11,542 bases of DNA from Sporomusa sp. GTDB lineage: Bacteria; Bacillota_C; Negativicutes; Sporomusales; Sporomusaceae. Each line of letters starts with the position of its first letter. Position 1 is the first letter of the stretch. The stretch covers positions 1 to 11,542 of the forward strand of contig JAQSXM010000063.1 of assembly GCA_029256645.1 (NCBI GenBank), given 5' to 3'. The position numbers and the translations under genes were made by a program. Positions 5,517-11,542 of the stretch are shown here, piece by piece. The notes beneath the pieces were generated by a model. It did no database searches. It saw nothing but the letters and a program-made list of their open reading frames with translations, and had not been told where the DNA came from.

Positions 5517-7745
5517 ATGAATTTATCAGACAATGCGATTAAAGTTTTAGAAAAACGATATCTATCAAAAGATGAGAATGGACAGTTGTTAGAAGATGTT
5601 GACGGAATGTTTCGCAGGGTTGCTAAAGCTGTTGCCGGTGCAGATGCCCCATATGTTTCAGCAGCCGCGTTACAGGCTATTGAGGATGAATTCTATGAGA
5701 TGATGTCCAGTCTGGAGTTTTTGCCAAATTCACCGACACTGATGAACGCAGGCAGGCCGTTGGGGCAATTAAGCGCTTGTTTTGTGCTGCCGATAGAAGA
5801 CACTATGGAAGATATCTTTGAAACGCTAAAAAATGCTGCCATGATTCATAAAAGCGGCGGTGGCACAGGTTTCAGTTTTTCCCGGTTGAGGCCTAAAGGT
5901 GCTGCTGTAAATTCAACAGGCGGGGTTGCCAGTGGTCCGGTTAGTTTTATGAAAGTTTTTAATGCGGCTACTGAAGCGGTTAAGCAGGGCGGCACGAGAA
6001 GAGGCGCCAATATGGGCATTCTCAGGGTCGATCATCCGGATATAATGGAGTTTATTACTGCTAAAAAGGACAACGCCGATATTACAAACTTCAATATTAG
6101 TGTTGGCATTACTGACGTGTTTATGAACGCGGTGGCAGAGAATGAGGAATATGACCTAATCGATCCTCATCATCGTACTGTAACCGGGCGATTAAACGCA
6201 AGAGAAGTCTTTGATGTAATTGTGGATATGGCCTGGAGTAATGGCGAGCCTGGAATCATATTCTTAGACAGGCTGAACCAGGATAATGTAACACCGGAGC
6301 TGGGCGATTTTGAAAGTACCAATCCTTGTGGGGAACAACCGCTGCTGCCGTATGAATCCTGTAATCTTGGTTCAATAAATCTAAGCCTGATGGTAATAGC
6401 TAAGGAGAATAAACCGGCAATCGATTTTGAACGAATTGGTATTGCTGTAAAAAAAGCCATTCATTTTTTGGATAATGTTATAGATGTGAATAAGTACCCG
6501 CTGCCTGAGATTGAGCAGATGACAAAGAGCACCAGAAAGATTGGGTTAGGTGTTATGGGCTGGGCTGATCTGCTGTGCCAGTTGAGGGTCCCGTATAATT
6601 CGCAACAGGCATTGCTCCTCGCAGAGCAAGTGATGGGTTTTATCCGGGAGCAAGCAAGAATGACTTCAATGGAACTGGCAGAACTAAAAGGCGTGTTCCC
6701 GCATTTTGAGCAAAGCACCTATCACCAGCAGGGGCTCAGGGTACGCAATGCAACGACAACCACAATCGCACCAACCGGCACATTAAGTATCTTAGCCGGT
6801 GTCTCCAGCGGCATTGAACCGCTATTTGCGTTAGCTTATATTAGGAATGTTATGGATAATGATGAATTAATGGAGACAAACCCATTTTTTAAACAAGCGG
6901 CTATAACTGGCGGGTTCTACACTGAACCGTTAATGAGGACAATTGCCGCCCACGGAACCATAAAGGGGCTGCCGGAAATCCCGGTATCCATTCAGGATGT
7001 TTTTGTTACCGCCCATGATATTTCCTCAGAGTGTCATGTAGAAATGCAGGCCGCATTTCAGAAATACACCGACAATGCTGTCTCTAAGACGGTTAATCTT
7101 AGTAATAAAGCTACACGGGAAGATGTTCAGGCTGTATTTAACTTAGCCTATGAAGCAGGCTGCAAGGGGGTAACGATTTACCGGGACGGCAGCCGGGATT
7201 TGCAGGTGCTTAATATTGGTAAGGTTAACGGTAAAGAAACACCCTCGGCGGAAAATGCCGTGGCGGAGACTAAGCAAGGTTTTTTTGCACCAAGGGCCAG
7301 ACCGGATATAACTACCGGATTTACTGAAAAAGTTAAGATAGGCTGTGGCACGATATTTATTACTGTTAACTATGATCAGCATGGCATCTGTGAGGTCTTT
7401 ACCAACACAGGCCGGGCCGGTGGCTGCCCATCACAATCCGAGGCTACGGCACGGTTGGTGTCAATCGCCTTGAGATCCGGTATGGATGCTCATTCTATCA
7501 TTGATCAGTTAAAAGGGATAAGATGTCATTCGACAATCCGGCAAAAAGATTTGAAGGTATTATCATGCCCTGATGCAATTGGCAAGGTGATTGAAAAAGT
7601 CATGAAGCTGCAAAATGGGGATAAGGCTGAAGCAAATACTGTGTTTACGGACGGGGATAATGAGTGTCCGGAATGCGGTAAGCCGGTAGAGCATGAAGGT
7701 GGCTGTGTAATTTGCCGGCATTGCGGTTTCAGTAAATGCGGTTAA
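5517..7745 (+). CDS. nrdJ: Adenosylcobalamin-dependent (class II) ribonucleoside-diphosphate reductase
   Basis: Converts ribonucleotides to deoxyribonucleotides using a thiyl radical made from adenosylcobalamin; oxygen-independent and cytoplasmic. The start at ATG 5517 follows AGGGGG by 7 bases and gives 742 residues. The frame stays open up to an ATG at 5475, but that would place NrdR box 2 inside the gene. The N-x-C-x-E signature is NPCGE with N269, C271 (thiyl) and E273. C88 (SACFV) and C282 (ESCNLG) fit the redox pair, and the 11-residue spacing C271-C282 is as I recall it for Thermotoga NrdJ. Also present are [30 protein letters not shown] and, from about 590 to 700, a TSCPD domain ([14 protein letters not shown]). 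The C-terminus has CPEC (from 717) and [10 protein letters not shown], a zinc-ribbon or redox-shuttle tail. No NrdB subunit is encoded nearby, as expected. It is monocistronic. Confidence 0.96.
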   Translation: MNLSDNAIKVLEKRYLSKDENGQLLEDVDGMFRRVAKAVAGADAPYVSAAALQAIEDEFYEMMSSLEFLPNSPTLMNAGRPLGQLSACFVLPIEDTMEDIFETLKNAAMIHKSGGGTGFSFSRLRPKGAAVNSTGGVASGPVSFMKVFNAATEAVKQGGTRRGANMGILRVDHPDIMEFITAKKDNADITNFNISVGITDVFMNAVAENEEYDLIDPHHRTVTGRLNAREVFDVIVDMAWSNGEPGIIFLDRLNQDNVTPELGDFESTNPCGEQPLLPYESCNLGSINLSLMVIAKENKPAIDFERIGIAVKKAIHFLDNVIDVNKYPLPEIEQMTKSTRKIGLGVMGWADLLCQLRVPYNSQQALLLAEQVMGFIREQARMTSMELAELKGVFPHFEQSTYHQQGLRVRNATTTTIAPTGTLSILAGVSSGIEPLFALAYIRNVMDNDELMETNPFFKQAAITGGFYTEPLMRTIAAHGTIKGLPEIPVSIQDVFVTAHDISSECHVEMQAAFQKYTDNAVSKTVNLSNKATREDVQAVFNLAYEAGCKGVTIYRDGSRDLQVLNIGKVNGKETPSAENAVAETKQGFFAPRARPDITTGFTEKVKIGCGTIFITVNYDQHGICEVFTNTGRAGGCPSQSEATARLVSIALRSGMDAHSIIDQLKGIRCHSTIRQKDLKVLSCPDAIGKVIEKVMKLQNGDKAEANTVFTDGDNECPECGKPVEHEGGCVICRHCGFSKCG

Positions 7746-7752
7746 GAGCGCC

Positions 7753-7791
7753 AAAAGTAACCTGCCGGTAGTTCCCGGCAGGTTACTTTTT
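7753..7791 (+). terminator. Intrinsic terminator of nrdJ
   Basis: AAAAGTAACCTGCCGG (7753-7768) and CCGGCAGGTTACTTTT (7775-7790) form a perfect 16-bp stem with the loop TAGTTC. The T-run is partly in the stem. The A-run on the other side would let it work in both directions. Confidence 0.88.
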
Positions 7792-7797
7792 ACGGGG

Positions 7798-7822
7798 AAA
7801 TCCTGCGGGCTTGCAGGATTTT
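7798..7822 (+). repeat. Second hairpin after nrdJ
   Basis: AAATCCTGC (7798-7806) and GCAGGATTT (7813-7821) form a perfect 9-bp stem with the loop GGGCTT, followed by TAATG rather than a T-run. It may be a back-up terminator or part of the leader of the next gene. I see no molybdenum-cofactor riboswitch in the short gap to 7915. Confidence 0.45.
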
Positions 7823-7914
7823 AATGAATGAAGCTGAAAATACAGTTTGGAATCTTCATCTGGGGAGACAATAGTGTCTGATAATGTCCTGGGAGAAACG
7901 TTAAGGAGGAAAAG

Positions 7915-9924
7915 ATGATGAAAATTGTACGCTCGGTATGCCCATATGATTGTCCTGACGCATGTGGTCTGCTTGTTTCAGTCGAGGAGAGCAGGGTGGT
8001 AAAAGTCCAGGGAGATCCGGAGCATCCCTTTACCAGGGGCACATTATGCCCGAAAATGAATCATTATGAGCGTACCGTTCACTCACCGCAACGGATCACG
8101 ACACCTTTACGCCGAAGCGGTGCCAAAGGGACCGGTACCTTTGAACCGGTCTCCTGGGAAGAGGCGATTGCCGGCATAACAACAAAATGGCAGGATATTA
8201 TTGCTCAACATGGGGCGGAAGCAATCCTGCCGTATTCATATGCCGGGACGATGGGGCTTGTACAGCGCAATGCCGGCCACCCTTTCTTTTACAGTCTGGG
8301 TGCTTCACAGCTTGAGCGCACAATCTGTTCTCCGGCCAAAGGCTGCGGCTGGAATGCAGTCATGGGCCAGACGATGGCATTACATACGAATGAAATCCAT
8401 GCCAGCGACCTCATTATTCTTTGGGGCATCCATGCGTTAGCAACAAATATTCACATCATGCATGACATTCAGATAGCCAAAAAACAAGGGGCCAGAGTAT
8501 GGCTTGTTGATACTTATGAGAGTCCTACTGCGAGGATTGCCGACAGGGTAATTATTGTCAGGCCGGGGACCGATGGCGCGCTGGCACTGGCTATGATGCA
8601 TGCGATCGCACGGGAAAACCTGGCTGATAAAGACTTTATCAAGCGCTGTGTGCAAGGGTATGAGGAACTGAACACAACTGTCTTACCGGACTACCCGCCG
8701 GCGGCAGTCAGTGAGCTCACCGGCATTGCTGCTGCTGACATTGAAGAAATAGCCAGATTGTATGCAACTGCCCGCGCCCCATATATTCATTTAGGCAGCG
8801 GCCTGTCCCGGTATAGTAATGGGGCCATGACGGTCCGGGCCATCACTTGTTTGCCGGCTGTTGTCGGGGCCTGGGATAAGCCCGGGGGCGGATTATTTGC
8901 CACTACCTCTACCGGTGCCGCCTTTGATACGCAGCGTATCACCCGGGAAGATTTCATAGCTAAGCCGGTCCGAACAATCAATATGAATCAACTGGGCCGG
9001 GTGCTAAATGAGGTAAACAATCCACCAATCCACAGTCTTTATGTGTATCACTCCAACCCTGCGGCCATAGCACCTGATCAGAACCGGGTTCTACAGGGCC
9101 TGGCCCGGGAAGACTTATTTACTGTTGTGCATGAGCGTTTTATGACAGACACTGCTAAATATGCGGACTTTGTTTTGCCGGCGACTACTTCTTTGGAGCA
9201 TAGTGATATTTACCGCTCATACGGTCATTATGGCGTACAGTGTGCCCGGGCGGTTATTCCGGCAGTCGGGCAGGCCAAATCCAATTGGGAGGTATTCTGT
9301 CTGCTGGCGGCGGCGATGGGGATCAGGCAGCCCTTTTTTACCCAGTCGGCTGATGATTTAGTTGACAGTATATTGGACCAGCCTTCGGAATGGCTGGCCA
9401 GTACGCGTATGGATGCGTTGCGGGCCGGGTACCCGGTTGAATTGCCGCTGCCGGACGGCTATAAGACTGATTTCAAAACGGCTTCAGGTAAAATCGAGAT
9501 ATTCAATGCAAACCAACCCGAGCCTTTGCCCAGGTATGTTAAGCCCCATGGCGATCATGCTGATTTCTGGCTTGTCAATGCCCCCGATATGCGATTATTA
9601 AATTCATCATTTAATGAACGGGAGGACTTGACGCAAACCAACAAAATGCTGCTTAAGATGAATCCTGAGGATGCTGCAAACAAGGAGCTCCGAGACGGGC
9701 AGCTTGTTATTGCTTATAATGAACGGGGCGAGGTAACCTTTACCCTGGCGGTTACGATGAGTGTGCCGGCTGGTGTTGTTGTCAGCGAAGGGGTGTGGTG
9801 GCTGGAACATGCCCCCGGCAGCCGCTCAGTCAATGCGCTTACCTCGCAGCGTCTTACCGACCAGGGGCAGGGCAGTACTTTTTATGATGTACAGGTGAAT
9901 GTTCGTGTTGCCGAAAGCGCTTAG
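7915..9924 (+). CDS. Cytoplasmic molybdopterin oxidoreductase of unknown substrate
   Basis: Member of the DMSO-reductase/formate-dehydrogenase superfamily, 669 residues. The N-terminal Fe4S4 motif is C9-x3-C13-x3-C17-x27-C45 (CPYDCPDACG and GTLCPK). The molybdopterin domain follows, with WEEAI, LIILWGIHALATN and VIIVRPGTDGALALAM. The probable metal ligand is C138 in ERTICSPAKGCGW, with C144 close by. The C-terminal cofactor-binding domain (about 545-660) contains LLNSSFNERED and SEGVWW. There is no twin-arginine signal, so it is cytoplasmic. It resembles the YoaE-type oxidoreductases annotated in Firmicutes, whose substrate is unknown. No electron-transfer subunit or cofactor gene adjoins it. 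AAGGAGG (7903-7909) serves either ATG 7915 or ATG 7918. Its TAG overlaps the convergent TAA of the Com fusion gene, with no terminator between them. Confidence 0.9.
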   Translation: MMKIVRSVCPYDCPDACGLLVSVEESRVVKVQGDPEHPFTRGTLCPKMNHYERTVHSPQRITTPLRRSGAKGTGTFEPVSWEEAIAGITTKWQDIIAQHGAEAILPYSYAGTMGLVQRNAGHPFFYSLGASQLERTICSPAKGCGWNAVMGQTMALHTNEIHASDLIILWGIHALATNIHIMHDIQIAKKQGARVWLVDTYESPTARIADRVIIVRPGTDGALALAMMHAIARENLADKDFIKRCVQGYEELNTTVLPDYPPAAVSELTGIAAADIEEIARLYATARAPYIHLGSGLSRYSNGAMTVRAITCLPAVVGAWDKPGGGLFATTSTGAAFDTQRITREDFIAKPVRTINMNQLGRVLNEVNNPPIHSLYVYHSNPAAIAPDQNRVLQGLAREDLFTVVHERFMTDTAKYADFVLPATTSLEHSDIYRSYGHYGVQCARAVIPAVGQAKSNWEVFCLLAAAMGIRQPFFTQSADDLVDSILDQPSEWLASTRMDALRAGYPVELPLPDGYKTDFKTASGKIEIFNANQPEPLPRYVKPHGDHADFWLVNAPDMRLLNSSFNEREDLTQTNKMLLKMNPEDAANKELRDGQLVIAYNERGEVTFTLAVTMSVPAGVVVSEGVWWLEHAPGSRSVNALTSQRLTDQGQGSTFYDVQVNVRVAESA

Positions 9925-10883
9925 CCCGGGGGCTCAGGATAAAATAATTTTGACAGATAATCAATAGCCGCATCTACCCGGCTGGCGGGATTTACCGCAA
10001 ATAATTGATAGGGCAGCTGGTATACCTGGTTTTGCTGCACAGCTTTGAGTTTTTGCCAGGTAGGATGAACCATTAATTCGTTACGGATTTTGTCGCTCAC
10101 TTTTTGCTCATAGCTGTGGCTGATCAGGAGAATCAGGTCAGGTTCGGTCTGCCCCGTAAATTCCAGACTCAGTGGTGCATACGGCATAGCCTGGGTGGCC
10201 ACACCTTCGGCCACATTAATTGCATTAAGGCGACCGATGAGGTCGCCGGTAAAACTGTTGGGGAGTGCCATATAGAAGTTCTCAAGCGAGCCCCAGATGA
10301 TGAGTACCCGGGGGGCAGGCTTATTTTTGCTTTTTGCCTGGGCTTGCTGTAATCTATTGTCTAGGCGGTCAATTACCTGACTGGCTTGTGCGGGATGGTC
10401 GGTTAGTTCTCCATAAAAGCGCAGGGCCTGGCTGATTTGCTGAAAACTATCCAATCTTTGCAGGTACACCGGAATACCGGCTTTCTCTAACGTCGAGACA
10501 ACTGGCTGGCGCAAATGAATATCTGTTGCCAAGACTAAGTCGGGTTTTAAGGCGATAATTTGCTCAATGTTGGGGCAGGGAGTTTCACCTACTGCCGGGA
10601 CATCCTTAATTTTCTCCATTAATTCCGGTGGTAGGGCCATGGTAGTGGGGCGGCCGATCAATTGTCCCCCGGCAGCATAGTATAAATCGACATTGGAGGC
10701 GTTCAGGGCGATCAGCCGCAGCGACCTCCCTTTTTTTATAGTTTGCACTAAATTGCATTTTGGACAACGGATTTCGATATATTTTACCTGACCTTTAAAC
10801 AGCAGCCTGTTGCATTTTGAACAACGGCACTCGTTTGAGTCTGCTATACCCAATCTGCCGGTGGGGTTAGACGGTGCTTTCAT
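9921..10883 (-). CDS. Com-type zinc ribbon fused to a signal-less FecB/BtuF-like binding protein
   Basis: A 320-residue two-domain protein. Residues about 19-50 are a Com-type zinc ribbon: CSKC, then NRLLFKGQVKYIEIR, then CPKC (CxxC-x15-CxxC). It is closely similar to phage Mu Com as I remember it (CNKLLF, HIEIRCPRC). From about residue 53 the chain is a periplasmic-binding-protein type III fold (RLIALNASNVDLYYAAGG, then GETPCPNIEQIIALKPDLVLA, AGIPVYLQRLDS, EPDLILLISHS, HPTWQKLKAVQQNQVYQLP). Such proteins normally start with a lipoprotein signal. Here the Com domain occupies that place and there is no signal or lipobox, so it should be cytoplasmic. I infer an RNA-binding regulator that senses a metal complex; a moonlighting transport component is less likely. 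The start at ATG 10883 follows AAGGAG by 7 bases; the frame to 10997 runs through the leader hairpin and is not used. Expression is under a Fur box and a leader terminator. Confidence 0.85.
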   Translation of the reverse strand: MKAPSNPTGRLGIADSNECRCSKCNRLLFKGQVKYIEIRCPKCNLVQTIKKGRSLRLIALNASNVDLYYAAGGQLIGRPTTMALPPELMEKIKDVPAVGETPCPNIEQIIALKPDLVLATDIHLRQPVVSTLEKAGIPVYLQRLDSFQQISQALRFYGELTDHPAQASQVIDRLDNRLQQAQAKSKNKPAPRVLIIWGSLENFYMALPNSFTGDLIGRLNAINVAEGVATQAMPYAPLSLEFTGQTEPDLILLISHSYEQKVSDKIRNELMVHPTWQKLKAVQQNQVYQLPYQLFAVNPASRVDAAIDYLSKLFYPEPPG

Positions 10884-10950
10884 GCGATTACTCCTTTCCA
10901 TAATTTTATCACGGGATGTATCCCTGATCGCCTGCAGGCCCGATGTTCTG

Positions 10951-10992
10951 TAAAAAAATAAACTCCGCGTGAAATAATATTTCACTACGGAG
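10951..10992 (-). terminator. Leader attenuator hairpin upstream of the Com fusion gene
   Basis: On the minus-strand transcript CTCCG (10992-10988) pairs with CGGAG (10967-10963). Inside, ATTTCAC/GTGAAAT (10985-10979 with 10975-10969) adds 7 bp around a small loop. The next 12 bases read TTTATTTTTTTA. This is a strong intrinsic terminator about 30 nt after the predicted transcript start and about 70 nt before the start codon, so it can only act as an attenuator. Its 5' arm is the GAGCTCCGT part of the shared leader element. A further hairpin (10908-10928) lies between it and the ribosome binding site. Confidence 0.8.
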
Positions 10993-11005
10993 CTCAAGGC
11001 TCTCT
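10987..11005 (-). promoter_or_regulatory. Shared com leader RNA element, copy 1
   Basis: Minus strand: AGAGAGCC-TT-GAGCTCCGT. GAGC (11002-10999) can pair with GCTC (10993-10990) across a 5-base loop. That hairpin excludes the attenuator stem, which needs the same CTC. It matches copies at 11201-11222 and 11519-11537. Confidence 0.7.
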
Positions 11006-11006
11006 T

Positions 11007-11056
11007 TAATAATGATTCTCATTTATATTATAAGAAAAATGATAGGAACTTGTCAA
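11007..11056 (-). promoter_or_regulatory. Promoter of the Com fusion gene with Fur-type box
   Basis: Minus strand: -35 TTGACA (11056-11051), an 18-bp spacer, -10 TATAAT (11032-11027). The predicted start is near 11020. Box 11021-11007 reads TGAGAATCATTATTA, two mismatches from the Fur 7-1-7 motif, and covers the start site. The 5' leader is about 137 nt. Confidence 0.85.
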
Positions 11057-11063
11057 GAATAAG

Positions 11064-11088
11064 ACTGTAAAGTATAGCTTGTTACAGT
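11064..11088. repeat. Inverted repeat between the divergent com promoters
   Basis: ACTGTAA (11064-11070) and TTACAGT (11082-11088) are separated by 11 bp, a dyad spanning about two helical turns. It sits just upstream of the minus-strand -35 and could be an operator for an additional regulator. I do not recognise the motif. Confidence 0.3.
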
Positions 11089-11163
11089 TACGGCGAAAAC
11101 CAGTCCATTCCAGAAAGGGAGTAGGCTGATTAAATTGATTGGCGATATTTACAAAAAAAACGG

Positions 11164-11192
11164 TTGACTTTGATAATCATTATCAATATACT
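11164..11192 (+). promoter_or_regulatory. Promoter of the small com gene with perfect Fur box
   Basis: TTGACT (11164-11169), exactly 17 bp, then TATACT (11187-11192). The spacer contains TGATAATCATTATCA (11171-11185), a perfect palindromic Fur 7-1-7 motif. Transcription should start near 11199-11201, so the leader element is at the very 5' end. Confidence 0.9.
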
Positions 11193-11200
11193 AAGATACA

Positions 11201-11222
11201 AGAGAGCCAATGCGAGCTCCGT
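11201..11222 (+). promoter_or_regulatory. Shared com leader RNA element, copy 2
   Basis: AGAGAGCC-AATGC-GAGCTCCGT. GAGC (11204-11207) can pair with GCTC (11216-11219) across an 8-base loop. GCTC is also the first half of the downstream attenuator arm, so the two folds are mutually exclusive. Confidence 0.7.
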
Positions 11223-11251
11223 GACGGGTAATACAGGCACGGGGCTTTATT
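11216..11251 (+). terminator. Candidate leader attenuator of the small com gene
   Basis: GCTCCGTG (11216-11223) pairs with CACGGGGC (11238-11245) over 8 bp (one G-T) with a 14-base loop, followed by TTTATT. The T-run is short, so termination may be partial. It lies about 40 nt upstream of the com start codon. Confidence 0.5.
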
Positions 11252-11289
11252 GCTAGGTGAATATTCTTTCAGTTATTGGAGTGATGCAC

Positions 11290-11475
11290 ATGGAGAAAGC
11301 TAAAAACCTGCGGCCGGCCAAATCAAAATTGCCGGAAGTACGTTGTTTTCAGTGCAATCGTTTATTGTTTTGCGGAATTGCTGAAGATATGGAAATCAAA
11401 TGCTCACGTTGCGGAGCTATTCAGTATATAGGTAATAGCAAACAAGAGTCCAGGGTGAATATTAGCAGCTGGTAA
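11290..11475 (+). CDS. Com-family zinc-ribbon RNA-binding protein
   Basis: A 61-residue protein with a basic N-terminus (MEKAKNLRPAKSKLPEV) and one Com zinc ribbon: CFQC-NRLLFCGIAEDMEIK-CSRC (CxxC-x15-CxxC) followed by GAIQYI. CNRLLF is identical to that in the divergent Com fusion, and the spacing is the same; an extra Cys follows LLF. In phage Mu, Com binds the mom mRNA and activates its translation. Databases often label bacterial homologues DNA-binding regulators, but the characterised activity is on RNA. The start at ATG 11290 is 8 bases after GGAG (11278-11281); ATG 11284 is too close to it and GTG 11257 has no site. No phage genes are nearby, so this is a domesticated chromosomal Com in an iron-regulated setting. 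It is Fur-controlled and precedes leader-element copy 3, suggesting that it acts on its own or the next transcript. Confidence 0.85.
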   Translation: MEKAKNLRPAKSKLPEVRCFQCNRLLFCGIAEDMEIKCSRCGAIQYIGNSKQESRVNISSW

Positions 11476-11518
11476 GTGAAATAAGATGCAAGGCAGAGTG
11501 CCCTGCTACATAAAACTT

Positions 11519-11537
11519 AGAGAGCCAAGAGCTCCGT
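11519..11537 (+). promoter_or_regulatory. Shared com leader RNA element, copy 3
   Basis: AGAGAGCC-AA-GAGCTCCGT, 43 bp after the small com stop codon. GAGC (11522-11525) can pair with GCTC (11531-11534). I see no clear promoter or Fur box in the gap, so it is probably read through from com and would control the gene beyond the window. It could also be the left arm of com's own terminator; the right arm would lie just outside. Confidence 0.6.
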
Positions 11538-11542
11538 GTCAA

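Noticed and set aside
7823..7914. Molybdenum-cofactor riboswitch before the molybdopterin enzyme
   Set aside because: The gap is too short, and no recognisable core was seen.
9686..9696. GGAGCTCCGAG inside the molybdopterin gene, resembling the com leader element
   Set aside because: It lacks the AGAGAGCC half and lies in codons for a conserved region; chance match.
10884..10997. N-terminal extension of the Com fusion from an ATG-like start at 10997
   Set aside because: It would translate through the leader terminator hairpin. The ATG at 10883 has an ideal AAGGAG site and directly precedes the Com domain.
1..11542. CRISPR arrays, insertion sequences, tRNA or rRNA genes
   Set aside because: No repeated spacer pattern, transposase, terminal inverted repeats or RNA-gene sequence was seen.

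Overview
The window looks like a chromosomal segment from a diderm, probably spore-forming anaerobe of the Firmicutes, most likely class Negativicutes (Sporomusa/Pelosinus-like). This is inferred from the combination of an outer-membrane TonB-dependent receptor, a YjcZ-like small protein of the kind found in spore formers, strong Firmicutes-type ribosome binding sites, an acetogen-style MetF-MetV protein and an adenosylcobalamin-dependent ribonucleotide reductase. No RNA gene, CRISPR array or insertion sequence was found.

Layout. (1) 1-3314 is an iron-uptake block on the minus strand: a BtuB/CirA-like TonB-dependent receptor and a FecCD-type permease, each behind a Fur-type box. The permease breaks off near position 107. 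There it meets, in the opposite orientation, the first codons of a lipoprotein that looks like a substrate-binding protein, so this end is a rearrangement or an assembly chimera. The receptor has an unusually long predicted leader (about 365 nt) with a 20-bp inverted repeat, two copies of a 16-bp palindrome and a tiny ORF. (2) 3453-5405: a YjcZ-like peptide and a fused methylenetetrahydrofolate reductase (MetF plus the cysteine-rich MetV module), each with a terminator. (3) 5429-7791: class II ribonucleotide reductase nrdJ behind a sigma-A promoter and two NrdR boxes exactly 31 bp apart. (4) 7915-9924: an uncharacterised cytoplasmic molybdopterin oxidoreductase, whose stop codon overlaps the convergent stop of the next gene. 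(5) 9921-11542: two divergent Fur-controlled transcripts, each encoding a phage-Mu Com-type zinc-ribbon protein.

The most interesting part is region 5. One Com protein is a free 61-residue protein. The other is a Com domain fused to a substrate-binding-protein fold that has no signal peptide and so should be cytoplasmic. The sequence AGAGAGCC-(2 or 5 nt)-GAGCTCCGT occurs three times: at the predicted 5' end of each com transcript, and again after the small com gene at the window edge. In both leaders that can be read in full, the GAGCTCCGT part can pair either with the upstream GAGC or with a downstream arm of a terminator-like hairpin. Mu Com is an RNA-binding translational activator. The arrangement therefore suggests an undescribed attenuation system in which Com-type proteins, one possibly sensing an imported iron or corrinoid ligand, control iron-uptake leaders under an outer layer of Fur control. 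The repeats, promoters and domains are seen directly; the mechanism is inference.
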